A stretch of 64,000 nucleotides of DNA, taken from assembly GCF_036370855.1 (NCBI RefSeq), contig NC_088106.1, positions 32,006,501-32,070,500 on the forward strand, given 5' to 3'. Positions 38,633 through 50,469 of this stretch are shown here, piece after piece. The stretch is from Dromaius novaehollandiae (taxonomy: Eukaryota > Chordata > Aves > Casuariiformes > Dromaiidae). The position numbers and the translations under genes were made by a program. The notes under the pieces were generated by a model, which saw only the letters and a list, made by a program, of their open reading frames with translations, made no database searches and was not told where the DNA came from. Positions within the stretch are counted from its first letter, which is position 1; every line of letters starts with the position of its first letter.

Positions 38633-38905
38633 CCGGGCGGGGAGGCGAGGCGCACGCACGCACCGAGCGGGCGGGCGGGCGGGCAGCGCCAGGCCGGGGC
38701 AGCGCGGGCCGCCGGGGCAGGTGGGCCCGGGGGGCGGCGGCGGGGCAGCCCCCGCGGCCCGGGGGCGGCGGCGCGGCGCGGGAGCCGGCGCAGGGCAGCA
38801 TGGCTGCCCCGGGCCCTGGCCGCCTCGCCGCCGCGCTCCCGGGGCGGGCAGCCCGCGCGGCGCCGCGGCGATGCTGAGCGCCCCGTCCCCCGGGTGTTTC
38901 CGCAG

Positions 38906-38966
38906 GTAAAGTGGAGCTGCATGGCAAAGTCATGGAGGTGGATTACTCGGTGCCCAAAAAGCTGAG
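38906..38966 (+). CDS. IGF2BP2: IGF2BP2 coding exon 2: end of RRM1
   Basis: 61 nt, the standard size for exon 2 in this family, after TTTCCGCAG and before GTAACA. It encodes GKVELHGKVMEVDYSVPKKL plus two bases of an Arg codon, the last strand of RRM1 and the start of the linker to RRM2. Human IGF2BP2 reads GKIMEVDYSVSKKLR as recalled, so there are few changes. Too short for ORF tools, but the reading frame and both splice sites are clear. Confidence 0.95.
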
Positions 38967-41900
38967 GTAACACCTCTCCCCGGGGGAGCGGGCGCGGCGG
39001 GCCGGGGTGCGGCGGGCCGGGGCCGGGGTGCGGGAGCCGCGGTTTTACTTTCGCTACGGGCCGGCGGGGGGGGCCGCGCCGGCGGCGCTCGCCGCCGCGG
39101 GAGCTGGCGGGGGGCGGCCGCGGGCCCTCGGCGCCCCCCGCCCCGCCGCCGGCTCCCCTCGGAAGAGCAGGACGGCGGCGGCGGCTCGCTCCGAGCCTCC
39201 CTGTGGCAAAGCCGGAGCAAATATTTACCGGGTCGCCTACAACCGCCTCTCGCCCCGCGCGAGGGTGTCCCCCCCCCCCGCCCCCGCCGCCCGCTTATCT
39301 CGCGGCGGGTTTCGGCGAGAATAAACAAAATGTCGCTCGGGGCAGCCGCCCGCCGCGGGCAGCGGAGCCGCCGGAGGCCGGGGCCGCCCCGCAGCCGAGC
39401 CGCAGCCCCGCCGCGGCGCCCCGCGCCCGCTTGCCCGCTGCCCTCGCGCCGCTCCGACGGCTGCGGGCGGCCGCCGCGGCGCCGGGAGCCGCGTGCTCGG
39501 GCCCCGGGCGGGCGGGCGGCTGTTCCGCGCAGCGCTGCGCGGGGGCGAGGAGCGCGGCGGCCCGGCCCGGCGCGGAGCGGCGCGGCGCGGGGGGCAGCGC
39601 GACCCGCCGCGGGGCCCCGCCGCCGTCGCGGGGTCGCGGGACGCAGCGGCCGCGCAGGGGCCGGGGCACTTGTGGCCGTGCCGGCTGGTGGAGCCTCTTC
39701 CTGCCGCTTCTCGCTCGCGCTGCGGGGAGAAGTCGAAAGCAGTCGCTTGTTTCTTAAAAACCTCCCTTTGTCGCTTAGCCGTGTGCTGTGATGGGTTTGG
39801 TTTTCGGGCCGTAATTTGCACGGAGCGAAGTTTTGTACAAAAGCGACAGCGTGCGTGGTGGCGATAGGTTTTTTTTTTTAAAGTAATTCAGCTCTACGCT
39901 TTTTCAAAACGTATGGCTCTGAGAGCGTACAAAACCTCAATGCCTTCGCGTTAGGCGTTTGAATTGTTTGAGGTGAACTTTGTGATTTTAACCAGGAGCG
40001 TGGCGTGCCAAGGGCGGTTGGTCTGGGTAGCGCCTGTTAAGTGAAAAAACAAAAATCGCGACGGTCTCATGTCGCTTCGTTGTCGCAACGTCCTTCTGAA
40101 CGCGTGTCAGAATAAAAGGTCCGCGCCGTGGAAAGCTGCCACGGGAGCTGGAAAGACGCGAGCCCGCGGTGCGCAGAGATTGTCCAGCCTGCTAGTTTGG
40201 TGCTGCCTCTCGGGTCTCGTGCTGGAGATCTGGAGCGTGATTGACGTGCGAGCATTGGTTTTGAAATACATGGGAAATCGGGTTGTGTAATTGAAGCTCA
40301 GGAGGGAACAGCTCGTGTCGGGCATTACGTGTGGCACGGTCGGCTGCTGCGGCTGTGTACATGACAGCGAGATTTCTTGGGCAGTGGTCACGCGCTGTTT
40401 TACCTCTTTAAAAAAACAAACAAACTCTTCCCCCACCTCCCACCTCTAATATTTCTACTGTACTAAACCTCCACGATAACGTTCCCCACGTTGTGCCGGT
40501 ATGTTGAGGACTTTTGAAGAATGATGGAGCCAGAAATGTGAGTTTAGGGAAATTAAGTTGATTTCCAGTTTTGCTACTTTATGCTGTATGAAATGGATGT
40601 AAACAAAGAATTCATCTTTACCTAAATTTTTAATCTGGCTGAAGTGGCATTAGTTTCCATTTAAGTTAAAAAAACACATTTAAACAGTCCAGAAATAAAC
40701 TAATATTTTTCTTACCTTAATCTGTGTTCAGCTGTCTCCAAGTTTTCTATTTCGGCTTGGCTCCCCAGCTTCCTCAAACTGTGGATATCTAATTTAAGAT
40801 GCTATCTTTTTTCACGTCTGGGGGAAAAAAAAAGTACTTCTTTATATTAAGCTATGTAGTCAGCATGGTTGCGCTTTTGCCCTCGTGTTGGTTAGGTTAT
40901 AGATTTGGCTATGTTTTTCTAACGTGATTTTTGGCATGGAAGAGAGGATCACATGGTCATGTTTTTAGTTTTTCTGCAGATGCATCCCTCTTCCTCCCTC
41001 CTCCCCTCCAAAACTGTAGAAATTAGAATTTCTGCAGTTGCAGTGAAGTCCCGATACGGCCTCAGAGGCGCTGGCATTTGAGGGTTCTTGCTCACCTCGC
41101 GCAGGAATCAGGCAAAACTCGCCATTTATTCAAGGAGTTTGATTTTAATTAGGTCTGGAGAACCCGAGGACTTCTTAGCTTTCACGTTCTCTCATTTCTA
41201 ATGTCACGGGAATGTAAATCAGTGGGTGGTAATTACAGGCAGTTTCCCCTCAGCTCTAGAATTAATATGGGTTGATTTATTTACAGGTATATGTATATAT
41301 GCCTGTGTGTGTATGTATAAATATATATGTACAAAATTTGCAGTATAAAATGTTTGCTTGTGTTAGTTTTGTGCTTTACGTTCTGGTTTGGTCATTTTGT
41401 GCAGTAATACGGTTTGGCTGTGGGTGAGCATAGGAGTGGTTTCACGCCGGATTTAATGAAAAGGAAATTTGATAAGAAATCTGCTTATAAAATGTGTCCG
41501 AGGTCTCCCTCGACATATAAATTGGTAAATCGGATGTAAACGGGATGCCCCTTGCTATATTTGGACGGAAGGGTTTCCTCAAGATGCTTCAGGAGTCGCT
41601 GGAGGGGTTTGTTTGTTTTCCCCCCCCCGAGACGCGAGGGACGGAAGGGCTGGGTGGCGAAGGGCGACGGGCGAAAGGGGAGCCGCGGCTTTGCAGGCTG
41701 CGGGACCCGAACACCTCCCGGGGGTGCTGGGGGGGCGTTGGTGGCCAGGGAAAACACCGTGGAGTCCTGCAGCCAGAGCGCCGAGTTTGCCTCTCACGAG
41801 TTAAAGCGCAGTAATTCTCCTCCAATGCAAATGATTTTTGTCTCCTATAGGAACGTCAGGACAGTATCCCAATTGTTTTTGCTTTGTATATGCTGCATTG

Positions 41901-44900
41901 TGTATTGGCAAACTAAATAAAAAAAAATCCTGTTTTTTTGTAACATCAATTTTAAATTCACAAGAAACAGAGAATACTTTTATTTGTTTAAAACTGGGCG
42001 ATACAATCCTGTTTCAAGAGTGTTTTGTAGCGGAAGCTTGGTATTAAAGGCAGCTTTATCATTATGCCCCCCTTACTGATATGTTGTACGTTCAAACGTG
42101 GATTTCTCCTTGCAATCTCTGAAAACCTTGTTAAAGAAAGATAGAAAATTGTGATTTGTTGTGAAATGCCAGAACCACAAACCTGCCACCACCGATGCTA
42201 ACTTCTCTATAAGTATTTGACAAAAAATAAAATAAATAGTTCAGTAAGTAGCAGCAATGTAACAGAGCTCTGCTAAATGTGTGCAAAACAGTTAGATTTC
42301 TAATTTCCTTGTGGAAAAGATGCTTTCTGCCTGTGACATTATTTTTAGATATGAAAAATGAAAGCATGAAGAACAGCTAAACAGCAGACAAGGGGAGGTA
42401 ATCAGGGAGAGCTTAGGCTGTAAATCAGTGTAATATTTGAAGAACTTTTTACTGTTCTAGTGAGTGGCAAAACTTTGGTAGCTTATTGCTTTTCTAACTC
42501 ATGTGAGTAAGTGATAATGTCCGGTGTGTCTTGATCTAGAGCTCAGAAATTTTTGAAAGAGACCCAAAAACGTTTGGATTTGGAGGGAGGTGGGGGGGGG
42601 GGCCTCTTTTTTCTCCTAATCCGAACGTTTGAGACGCTTTCGTTAAGCCTTTCCTATTGTAAATGCCCAGGGGCGCGGGGCGGCTTGCGGACGTGCCCGC
42701 TTGCCCTCGGTGGCCGAGGGGCGGGAGGAGAAATACCTGCCAGCGCGGCCCTTGTCTCGTGGGGACCCCGGCAACGCTGAGTTTTCTCTGCTCGCAAAAG
42801 GAATTATTCTTAAATCCTCCCTCCTCCTAAAATACCGAATTAGAGGTAGGCGAGGGAGGTGACTTGCGTGTCTCTGTACCCCCAGGCTGCTACTGCGTTA
42901 AGCAGTTGTTTTAAAGAGAGTTGGGGGGGGGGAGCAGTAATACACAGCACAAATTAAGCCTGACACATAAAATTATCCAGATGCCTTAAATCTACCTGGC
43001 TACGTGTTGTCGTTATTCAAGCCAACGAGCAAGGCGCGGGACTCGTACGGTGCGCGCTGCTGCAGGAGGCAGGGGCAGATTTAATCGTTTAAAGATCTTG
43101 CAGGGGGTTTCGACGGTCGAGCGTGAATCACGGCTCTTGTTTGAAAACCGAGCGCTAGCAACTGTGAGGGCACTTGCCCAAAATGGTTAGAGGGAATGGT
43201 CTCAGCTTTGTGTGTAATTTCCATGATTCATTTTCATGGTAGTTGTTTGAAGTAAGCAATATTAAGGGGGGGGGGAAGAACCAAAAAAAAAAATAATAAA
43301 GGGGTTGGTGGTGGGGGAGGTCTTGGTTGCCCGAATGTGTGAGCGGTGGCGCGTTGGGGAATGGGCTGCTGTGACCCGCAGCAGAAGGGGCTGCGGGCCG
43401 GTACCGCAGCCGCGCGGCTCTTCGCTCCGCTTGACCTTCACCCGCAGCTTTGTGGCCGACGGAGTCATCTCCCGTGTAAATCCTGGACGTGCTTTAAATA
43501 GGGAACCTCACCCCGGCGGGGAGGGAGGTCGGTGTGGGGTATGACAAGGCTTCTGCGCCGCCGGGTCCTCCCCTCTGCCTCCTCCGCGCTCGCAAAAGCA
43601 GCGTTTTGTGGGACGTGGTGAGGGAAAACCGGGCTTGAGCGACCTGGGAAGGTTTTTACTTCCTGAGCAACTTTTGTTTGTGGTGTTTTTTTTTTCCCTT
43701 CAAGTGTTAATCAAAGTTTGAAAGGCCGGTTCCATTTTTGGTGTTGTGGATCGGAGCGGGATGGACCCTGGGCCGGCTGGTGGGGGAAACCTGACTGGAG
43801 CAGTTCGCCCAAGGCATCGCCGCGGGACAGCCCCTGGTTTGGGGGGCAGCCGAGCTTGGGCACCCCTCGGGAACGGCACTCGCCCCGCGGCCGGGGACCC
43901 GCGCTCGTCGGCGAGCTGGCACACGGCGTTTAATTCACTGGGGTTTTGCCCTGTGTGTTGAAGATGGGCACGGGCGACGCTCCTGCTGTTTTAGCAAAGC
44001 AGGGTAAACGACACCTGGGACAGCTGCAAATTCCCGTCCTCCCTCTCCCCTCCATGTCCCTCCTCAAGTCCACGATCATTACAGCTGGTGGGATGTGTTT
44101 TTTTTTTTAATCTTTACTTTATAATTTCCCCGGTCGCTTGCAAACTGGTAATTTCCATTTGGTGGCAACGTACGTGTTCTATTTTGGGCAGGCAAATTGC
44201 AGTGTTCTTTCAGCATTATTTTTAAGCTTTTACTTTGCCTCTTTTGATCATAAATTTAATTCTTGCTTGCCACATCTTCTAGCATGGAGGCAGAATACTT
44301 GCCATTTTTGGGGTATGAATCTATGGGAAGGAAGTTGAGAGCTTATCATGTGAGGTTCTTCGGTGGCAGAATAACCCTTAACTCCTACTCCATTATTTTG
44401 CTTCGGACTTTATCTATAAGAAATGTTATTTCATCAGGCAAAATTGCACTCATCCATTTTTGCCAGTGAAGTGTATTTTTCCACTATTTCTTTGTGTGTA
44501 CGTTCGTATCCAGACACTGATTAATTTAGTGCTTATCTTTGCCATGCCAGTTTAGTTGTTATTTCGTGATAGGGAATTACTTTTGTCTCCCCCCCGCCTC
44601 TTTTTTTTAAAACCTAAAATGTTGGAGAATTTAAGATTTCTTGCATGGAATAAATTTGCAAGCTTTTCTGTCTCTCTCTAGGTAGCTATTCTTTTCTTTC
44701 ATTATTCTTACTGCTTACTGTTAATTACACGGGCTTTTTTAAGGGAGAGCACATCTCCATGTAAGCCATACCCACGTTTAAATGAATTACTTTGCCAGAA
44801 AAAACCACTAGCACCTATTCACACACACAACTTTAAACACATCCGAGGAGCAGAAATAATATTCACGCTGATCTGTAATTCTAATATATCTATTTGATAT

Positions 44901-45999
44901 ATCTAAATATATCTAATTGAGGGTTTTGGGTTTTTTTTAATAGTTGTCTTACTGCTGGCTGTATTGGAGAGGGTGCGTGGGACAGATGGAAAAAGAATTG
45001 CAGGACCTAAAGAGCAAGGAGAGATTTTTTTTCCGGGTGCTTTCCTGGAGAGCACCTGGAGCTGAGGAGGCTTGTGAAAGGCAAAGAAATAGCCCCGGCT
45101 ACGCTGTCACCAGACAGCAGGAAATTGTCCACGGTGGCAGCAGGTTTTCGTACCTCTCGTCTGCTGCTCTCCTGGTCTGGCTCTGCTTTTTTTTTGTTGT
45201 GTGTGTTTGTGTGTGTGTTGCTCCGTGGCTGCTGTTTGCAAAATGTGCATTTCCCGCAGCCCGGCGTCCACTGAGACCCGCTTCGAATCTCTCTCGCAGG
45301 GTTCGGAGGCAGGAGGAAGTTGCTGCTCTCCGTAGGGTTGCAGAAACGTGACCGAGTGGAGGTGGCTCATCTTTTAGGGGGCGGTTTGTAATGAGAAGCT
45401 GTGACAATTGCCAGACGTAAATTGGGAAAAACTGCTGCACGCAGCTAATTAGGTTAACAGGGAAAATTAAACACAAATGCTGGAATTTTCTCATGTATTG
45501 ATTTACTCTGGGTTTAAAACTGAATTCCGGGTGCTAAAAATACGTTTCTCAGGCTGCTCTCAGGCCTATTTCAGGTGGTTGTTTTGAATATTCTCCTGTG
45601 ATTTCCAGAGCAATGTTGGTAGCAACAGGCACAAAGAAATGACCTTCTTTTGTCTGTCTCTGAACTGGATGCACGCAACAGGCTTTGCTGTCGATCTCGG
45701 ATGCTGGCTTTCTCGTATAGGGCTGCTCAGGAGCAAACCGTCTAAAGCACCTTGATTTAATAAAAGTGGAAGACTGGCATTTTGCATTGCAGGGGATCCT
45801 GTCCTGAGCCAGCGAAAAATCGGTACCTGTAACTTAGAGGAGCTTGATCGTTTCCTAGCAGGACTCTCTGTATGGTACGGCGGGGTGTGATGCTGTCGTT
45901 CTTTTTATTTTGTGTGTTTTCCATTGGGTACGATTTCATGTCTATGAGCCTCGTCGTACGGCACGTGGTCTGCTTTCGTCTCCCTTTCCCTTATGGGCC

Positions 46000-47310
46000 G
46001 TGCAGGCACCTGGGCTCGGGGCGAGGGCGGCGCTTGCCACTCGGGGTGCCGGGTCGAGCTTGGGATGCAAAGAGCTGCGGCAACCCGTGGATGTTCAGGG
46101 CTGTACGGCAGAGATGTTGCCCGGCCGGGATGGAAGCGATGCTGGGATGGGTGCGGAGGAGAAATCCTCCCGTCCCAGTGGCCATTGGATTTAGCGACGC
46201 GGTGGGGGTGGCTGGAGTTGCTGCCCTTCTCGGCAGCCTGCGGCGTTCCCCCTTTCCTCCCTTGCTCCCGTGCTGGGTCCTTGGGGGGACCTGCTCGCCC
46301 GAGCCAGTCTAAGCCCTTGGCACCCCCAGGCCTGCCACCGCTCCTCTTTGCCAGCACGTCCCCGTCCGCGATGCCAGCCTGAGCCCGGGCCCTCGGCAAG
46401 CTGCCGGCGCCCTGTGCCTGCTGGTGCCAGGCCCTGCGCTCCGGAGAGGCCCCCCCATGGCTGCTGTCCCCCTGCCTGGCCTGCACCGCTCCCTCCTCCT
46501 CCTCCTCCCGCTGTTGGAGATGTGGCCCTCTGTGCGCCCCAGCTCTTCCTCGCACCGTGGACCTCCGGCCTGAAGCGACGTCCCGGTAGTCCCCAAAAGC
46601 TGCAGGCCCTTGTGCCTGCTTCCGCCCAACACCGGTGCCTTCCTTCCTGCTGCTCCCGCCCGGGCGGCTTATCTGCAGAGCTGTGCTGCCTGCCTTCCTC
46701 TCCTTTCCCACTGGCTTTGCTGCCCCCGGGCTCTGCTTTCCACGTGGCCGAGACGGAGAGCCCCGGCTGTGCCCCCTCGCCGGGCCGTGGAGGTGCCGCC
46801 ATGGTCCCTGGCTGCCTCGCTGGCTCGTGCTGCTTCGGCCCGGGGGCTCGGTGGGTGGCTGGCAAATAGGGAGCTGGTGTCAATTTATTTATTTTTTCTG
46901 TTGGTCTTCGTTTGGCTTGGGTCTTTGCTCCTTGCAAGGGTTGACGCTGGGGACGCCGCCCGGGCTGGCACGGTGCTGCCCTGTGGGGACTGAAGGTGGC
47001 AGGGCAGCCTCGTGCTCCAGCAGCAGCCCTCGCTCCCGGCAGCGCCCTGCCTGCAGGCTCCTCGGGGCACGGCTTTCCCCCGCACCTTGGGGTCCAGGTA
47101 GCCAGTCACCCCCGCCAGCACGGCCAGTTCCCATCTCCGAACAGCTTCCGGAGGAGCAGTGGTTTCTTTTTGACCGGGGGGGAAACGCAGGCGAGGAGTA
47201 TCGATCAGCCCGTGTTCGCCAGCTCCTGCCTACGGAAGCGCCCGCTGCCCCGGCGAGGGCCCAGGAGCGCGATTTTATGAATGGGGTTGGAGGGTATTAT
47301 GTAGCCGGAG
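46000..47310. promoter_or_regulatory. Internal GC-rich zone in IGF2BP2 intron 2
   Basis: About 1.3 kb of G+C-rich DNA with moderate CpG and long chance ORFs on both strands (up to 268 codons). It leads directly into the promoter-like block that follows. Its CpG density is below that of the main island, so calling it a CpG island needs computation. Confidence 0.4.
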
Positions 47311-47319
47311 AAAGGAACA

Positions 47320-47667
47320 GTGTCATGTGGCCTTTGTGACATCATGGCTAGTGAATGAGCATGTGTCTGAGGAAGGGAGGAGCTGGCATTGTTTTGCAGA
47401 GTTTAAAAATTCCTCTTCGCCAAAGCCCGGGCCTGCGAAGTGACAGGAGCGGAGAAATTGAGTCAAGAGCGAGCTGCCCGGCAGCGCTGCGCCGAGAGGA
47501 TTACAAAACCGGGCGACTGAGTCCGCTTCCCCGCCACTGCCAGCAAAGAGTACAACCGATTCAAAAGTGAAACTCGGCAGGCCGGAGCGGCTGCCGGAGG
47601 GCTCACGGGTCCTCGAAGCCGGGTTCTGCCTGACCTAGCTGCTGTGGCGCTTTGGCCAGGGATGCAG
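47320..47667 (+). promoter_or_regulatory. Candidate internal promoter and alternative first exon
   Basis: In order on the + strand: TGACATCA, a CRE/AP-1-like site (47337-47344); CATTGTTT, a SOX-like site (47387-47394); TTTAAAAA, TATA-like (47402-47409); then about 260 bases of G+C-richer sequence ending in CAG with a strong donor GTGAGC (exon end 47667). This is the layout of a TATA promoter plus first exon inside IGF2BP2 intron 2. An ATG at 47662 would be out of phase with exon 3, so any product would likely start downstream. Prediction only. Confidence 0.3.
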
Positions 47668-50318
47668 GTGAGCGAGCCGCCCGGCGCAGGGCAGGCAACC
47701 CGAGGACGTGCTTCCTGTTTTCTGAATGCAGCGTGCGAAGGAGGATGCTCCAAGCCTGTTCCAGGGACACGTGAGCTGCTCCGCGTGTCGATATGTGGCA
47801 GAGCGGTGGGTCCCTGCTGCTAGGACAGGCACCAGCTCTGCTCTCGCGCGGGGGCAAGGATCAGCGCAGCACGCTGCTGCGACTGCTGGGTGATGCTTTC
47901 TGGTACCACCGACAAGCATACGTTTGATTTAAGACGTGGGAAAGAAGCCAAAAATGAAAGCAAAGATGAGTAATACATGAGTATTTATTATTAATAACCT
48001 ATTACCCAGAGCAGTAGCAAGCTGGAAGTTTTGTTACAAATCCGGGTTGTGTCGGGTTTGTGTGTCAGGAAAAATGCCACAAGATAAACTTTTGCTGTTT
48101 GGAACTGGAGAGCCATGGGAATAAAAGTTCACTGGGAATTGATGGAAAGTTCCTATACAGCATACAATTGAAATTATAATACCGTGCTCTTCCTGCAGTT
48201 TATCCAATAAAAGAAGCCTGTTTGGTTTTCAGTGTTTTTTTTTCTCCCCAGCAAATATGGACTAGGATATTCATGGGTCAAATTCTGCTTTTGTGCTGAT
48301 TCATCAAACTCCCACTGAAGTTCGTATTTCAGGAATTTGAAGTGGGCAAAATTGTACTGAGCATTGTTAGACCAACGCTCTTTGCCTGTCGGCACGTCTG
48401 GGTTTTCCTTCCTCAGCGCTGTACCCATCCTGGTTCTGAGATTCAAAGTGCTCCGTTTTTGCCCTCGTTTTGGTGCCACCATCTGTGCTTCTTAATCCAG
48501 GTTTACGAAAGCAGCATTGCTGAATTCCTGGAGGTCCCATCTGAACAGACGAGAGGTGGGGCAGGAGACGTGCTGCCGGAGCACGCAGTGGGAGCTCTAG
48601 CAAGCCCTGAAGAAGTTCGGATTTCTACTTAGTGCTGGAAGCAAATAGGAAGCCTGAAAAATGAATCTCGTCTCCAGTAGCTGGAATCAAGAGGGATAGC
48701 GCCGAGTACAGGGTTGTTCAGGAGACTCTTTTGTAGCTGTGTTTGTAGTCTTTGCTCAGAGTAGGGCTTTGTTTCTGTTCCAAGATGTTTCTAATTGCCT
48801 TGGGACTAGCTAGAATATATTGTTTCAGTTGCTTTTATTTTCTGTGGTCGTTGTCATCTGTTGTCCCCCAGCTATGTGGAGAGGAACCATCTCCTTGCCA
48901 GATAACCAAAGATCTCACTTCTCCAGTAAAGAGTTTTCAGATATAGTTTGTCTGCTAGCAGGCAGTTGTTTTGCTGTCTGTCCAAATGGGTGAGGTCTTA
49001 TTTTTCCAGAGTTGTGCCCTGTTGTGGTTAGGCAGGGTCTATAAGTGGAAAGTGTATCTACCTTCTTTTTTTATCGCTTTGTTCCATAAAAGGTGCCACC
49101 TACGATGCTGTACCTGTGGCCAGATTTCCCTCAGCGACAAACTCAGTCTTTGAGTGCCCAGATTCTCCCCCTGCAGAGATAAGCCCGAGGCTCTGCCTGG
49201 CTGCAGTTTTCTGTCCTTGTGGACACAAATGTTACAGGTGCTCTGTGGATTACAAAAACAAGTCCTCTCGCTTCAGGAAGGCTTTTGGGGTGGGAGAGAT
49301 ACTGGAAAGGACAGGTAGCTCTCAGCGCTGCATGCAACTTCTGCCATGGTCGACAGTGTGTCCAGGCCTGTTTTGCAGGATAGCTCTCTGGTGACCGCTA
49401 CCTTGACAGTGCTGAGACCTAGAGATCCTGGACAAGAAAGGAATACGTTGTTTTGCTTCGGTGCATAAATCATTGTATGGGCATCTTTTGCTGGCATGAA
49501 GGTGCACCTAGATCATGGCTCTTGCCATTGAATAATTGTTGCCCACTAGCACTTGAGATTATAAGGTCCTTTTCCCTCTCCGTAGTTTGCTAACGTTAAT
49601 TTTTGTTGCTTTATGCTTTTATGCTTTCCTTGGGCACCTGTGACCTTGCCCATTGCTCCCGGTAGCGGTGTGGGGAGCCGCTCCAGGAAGATTTTAGGCG
49701 CTGTAGCAAGCGCCCTGATGATCCAGCCTGGGCATGGGGCAGAGGAGAGGCCGCGTAGCTGGCCAATGTTTGGAGGCTGGCTGACAGCACATCGTATGGC
49801 CTTTTCTCCACCAACTCCCCTCACTGCTGCTACTCCGGGCCGGCGCCTTTAGCTTTGCACAGAGAGTTTGGAGCCCTCGTTGCCACCCTTCATCGTTCAG
49901 CAGATTGCTTGTCCTGGGAGCCAGGGCGGGGTTTTAGCGCGAATGTATTTTAATTCCTTAACAGTGTCAAGGCCAAGTACCCGGGCTGTGTGTGGAGTTA
50001 AAAGCCTGTTACGAGCCGGAGCAGATACATACGCAACGCTCTTGGCGACTGGTTGAAACTGGGGCAGGTCTTTAATACTTATCTGTCACAGAGCTGACAG
50101 AAGAGTGAGCCATTGCTCATGAGGATCTGCTGCCAGGTTGGCTTGGGTGCGAGCAAAACTTGTCCAGAATGATCCCGAAAGACTGAAAAAAGAGAGACAC
50201 AGAATCAGCTGGCCCTTTCTTCCATGCCCGGTTAGGTGCCAGCCCTCAGAAACCGTGCGAGGCTCTACGTCGTTGGATGCTAATGGTTCAGATGGGCATA
50301 AATTCTATTACTACCTGA

Positions 50319-50319
<1 letters not shown>

Positions 50320-50361
<42 letters not shown>

Positions 50362-50362
50362 T
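50320..50362. repeat. (ATT)14 microsatellite
   Basis: Uninterrupted ATT trinucleotide run of about 14 units in IGF2BP2 intron 2. Likely length-polymorphic. Confidence 0.95.
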
Positions 50363-50452
50363 AGACTTCAAATGTGAAATGTCATCCGTTTTTTCCAAGT
50401 GGAGAAAGGTTGGTTGCAAAGAGAACATCTTCATAATTCAGACTCAGTTGTT

Positions 50453-50469
50453 CCCCCCCCCCCCCCCCC
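50453..50469. repeat. C17 homopolymer
   Basis: Seventeen consecutive C, about 90 bp after the ATT repeat. A single-tract i-motif or G-tract on the other strand is possible. Sequencing length error is common in such runs. Confidence 0.9.

Noticed and set aside
45905..47339. Overlapping ORFs of 199-268 codons in intron 2
   Set aside because: Same GC-composition effect on both strands, with no domain, start or splice support.
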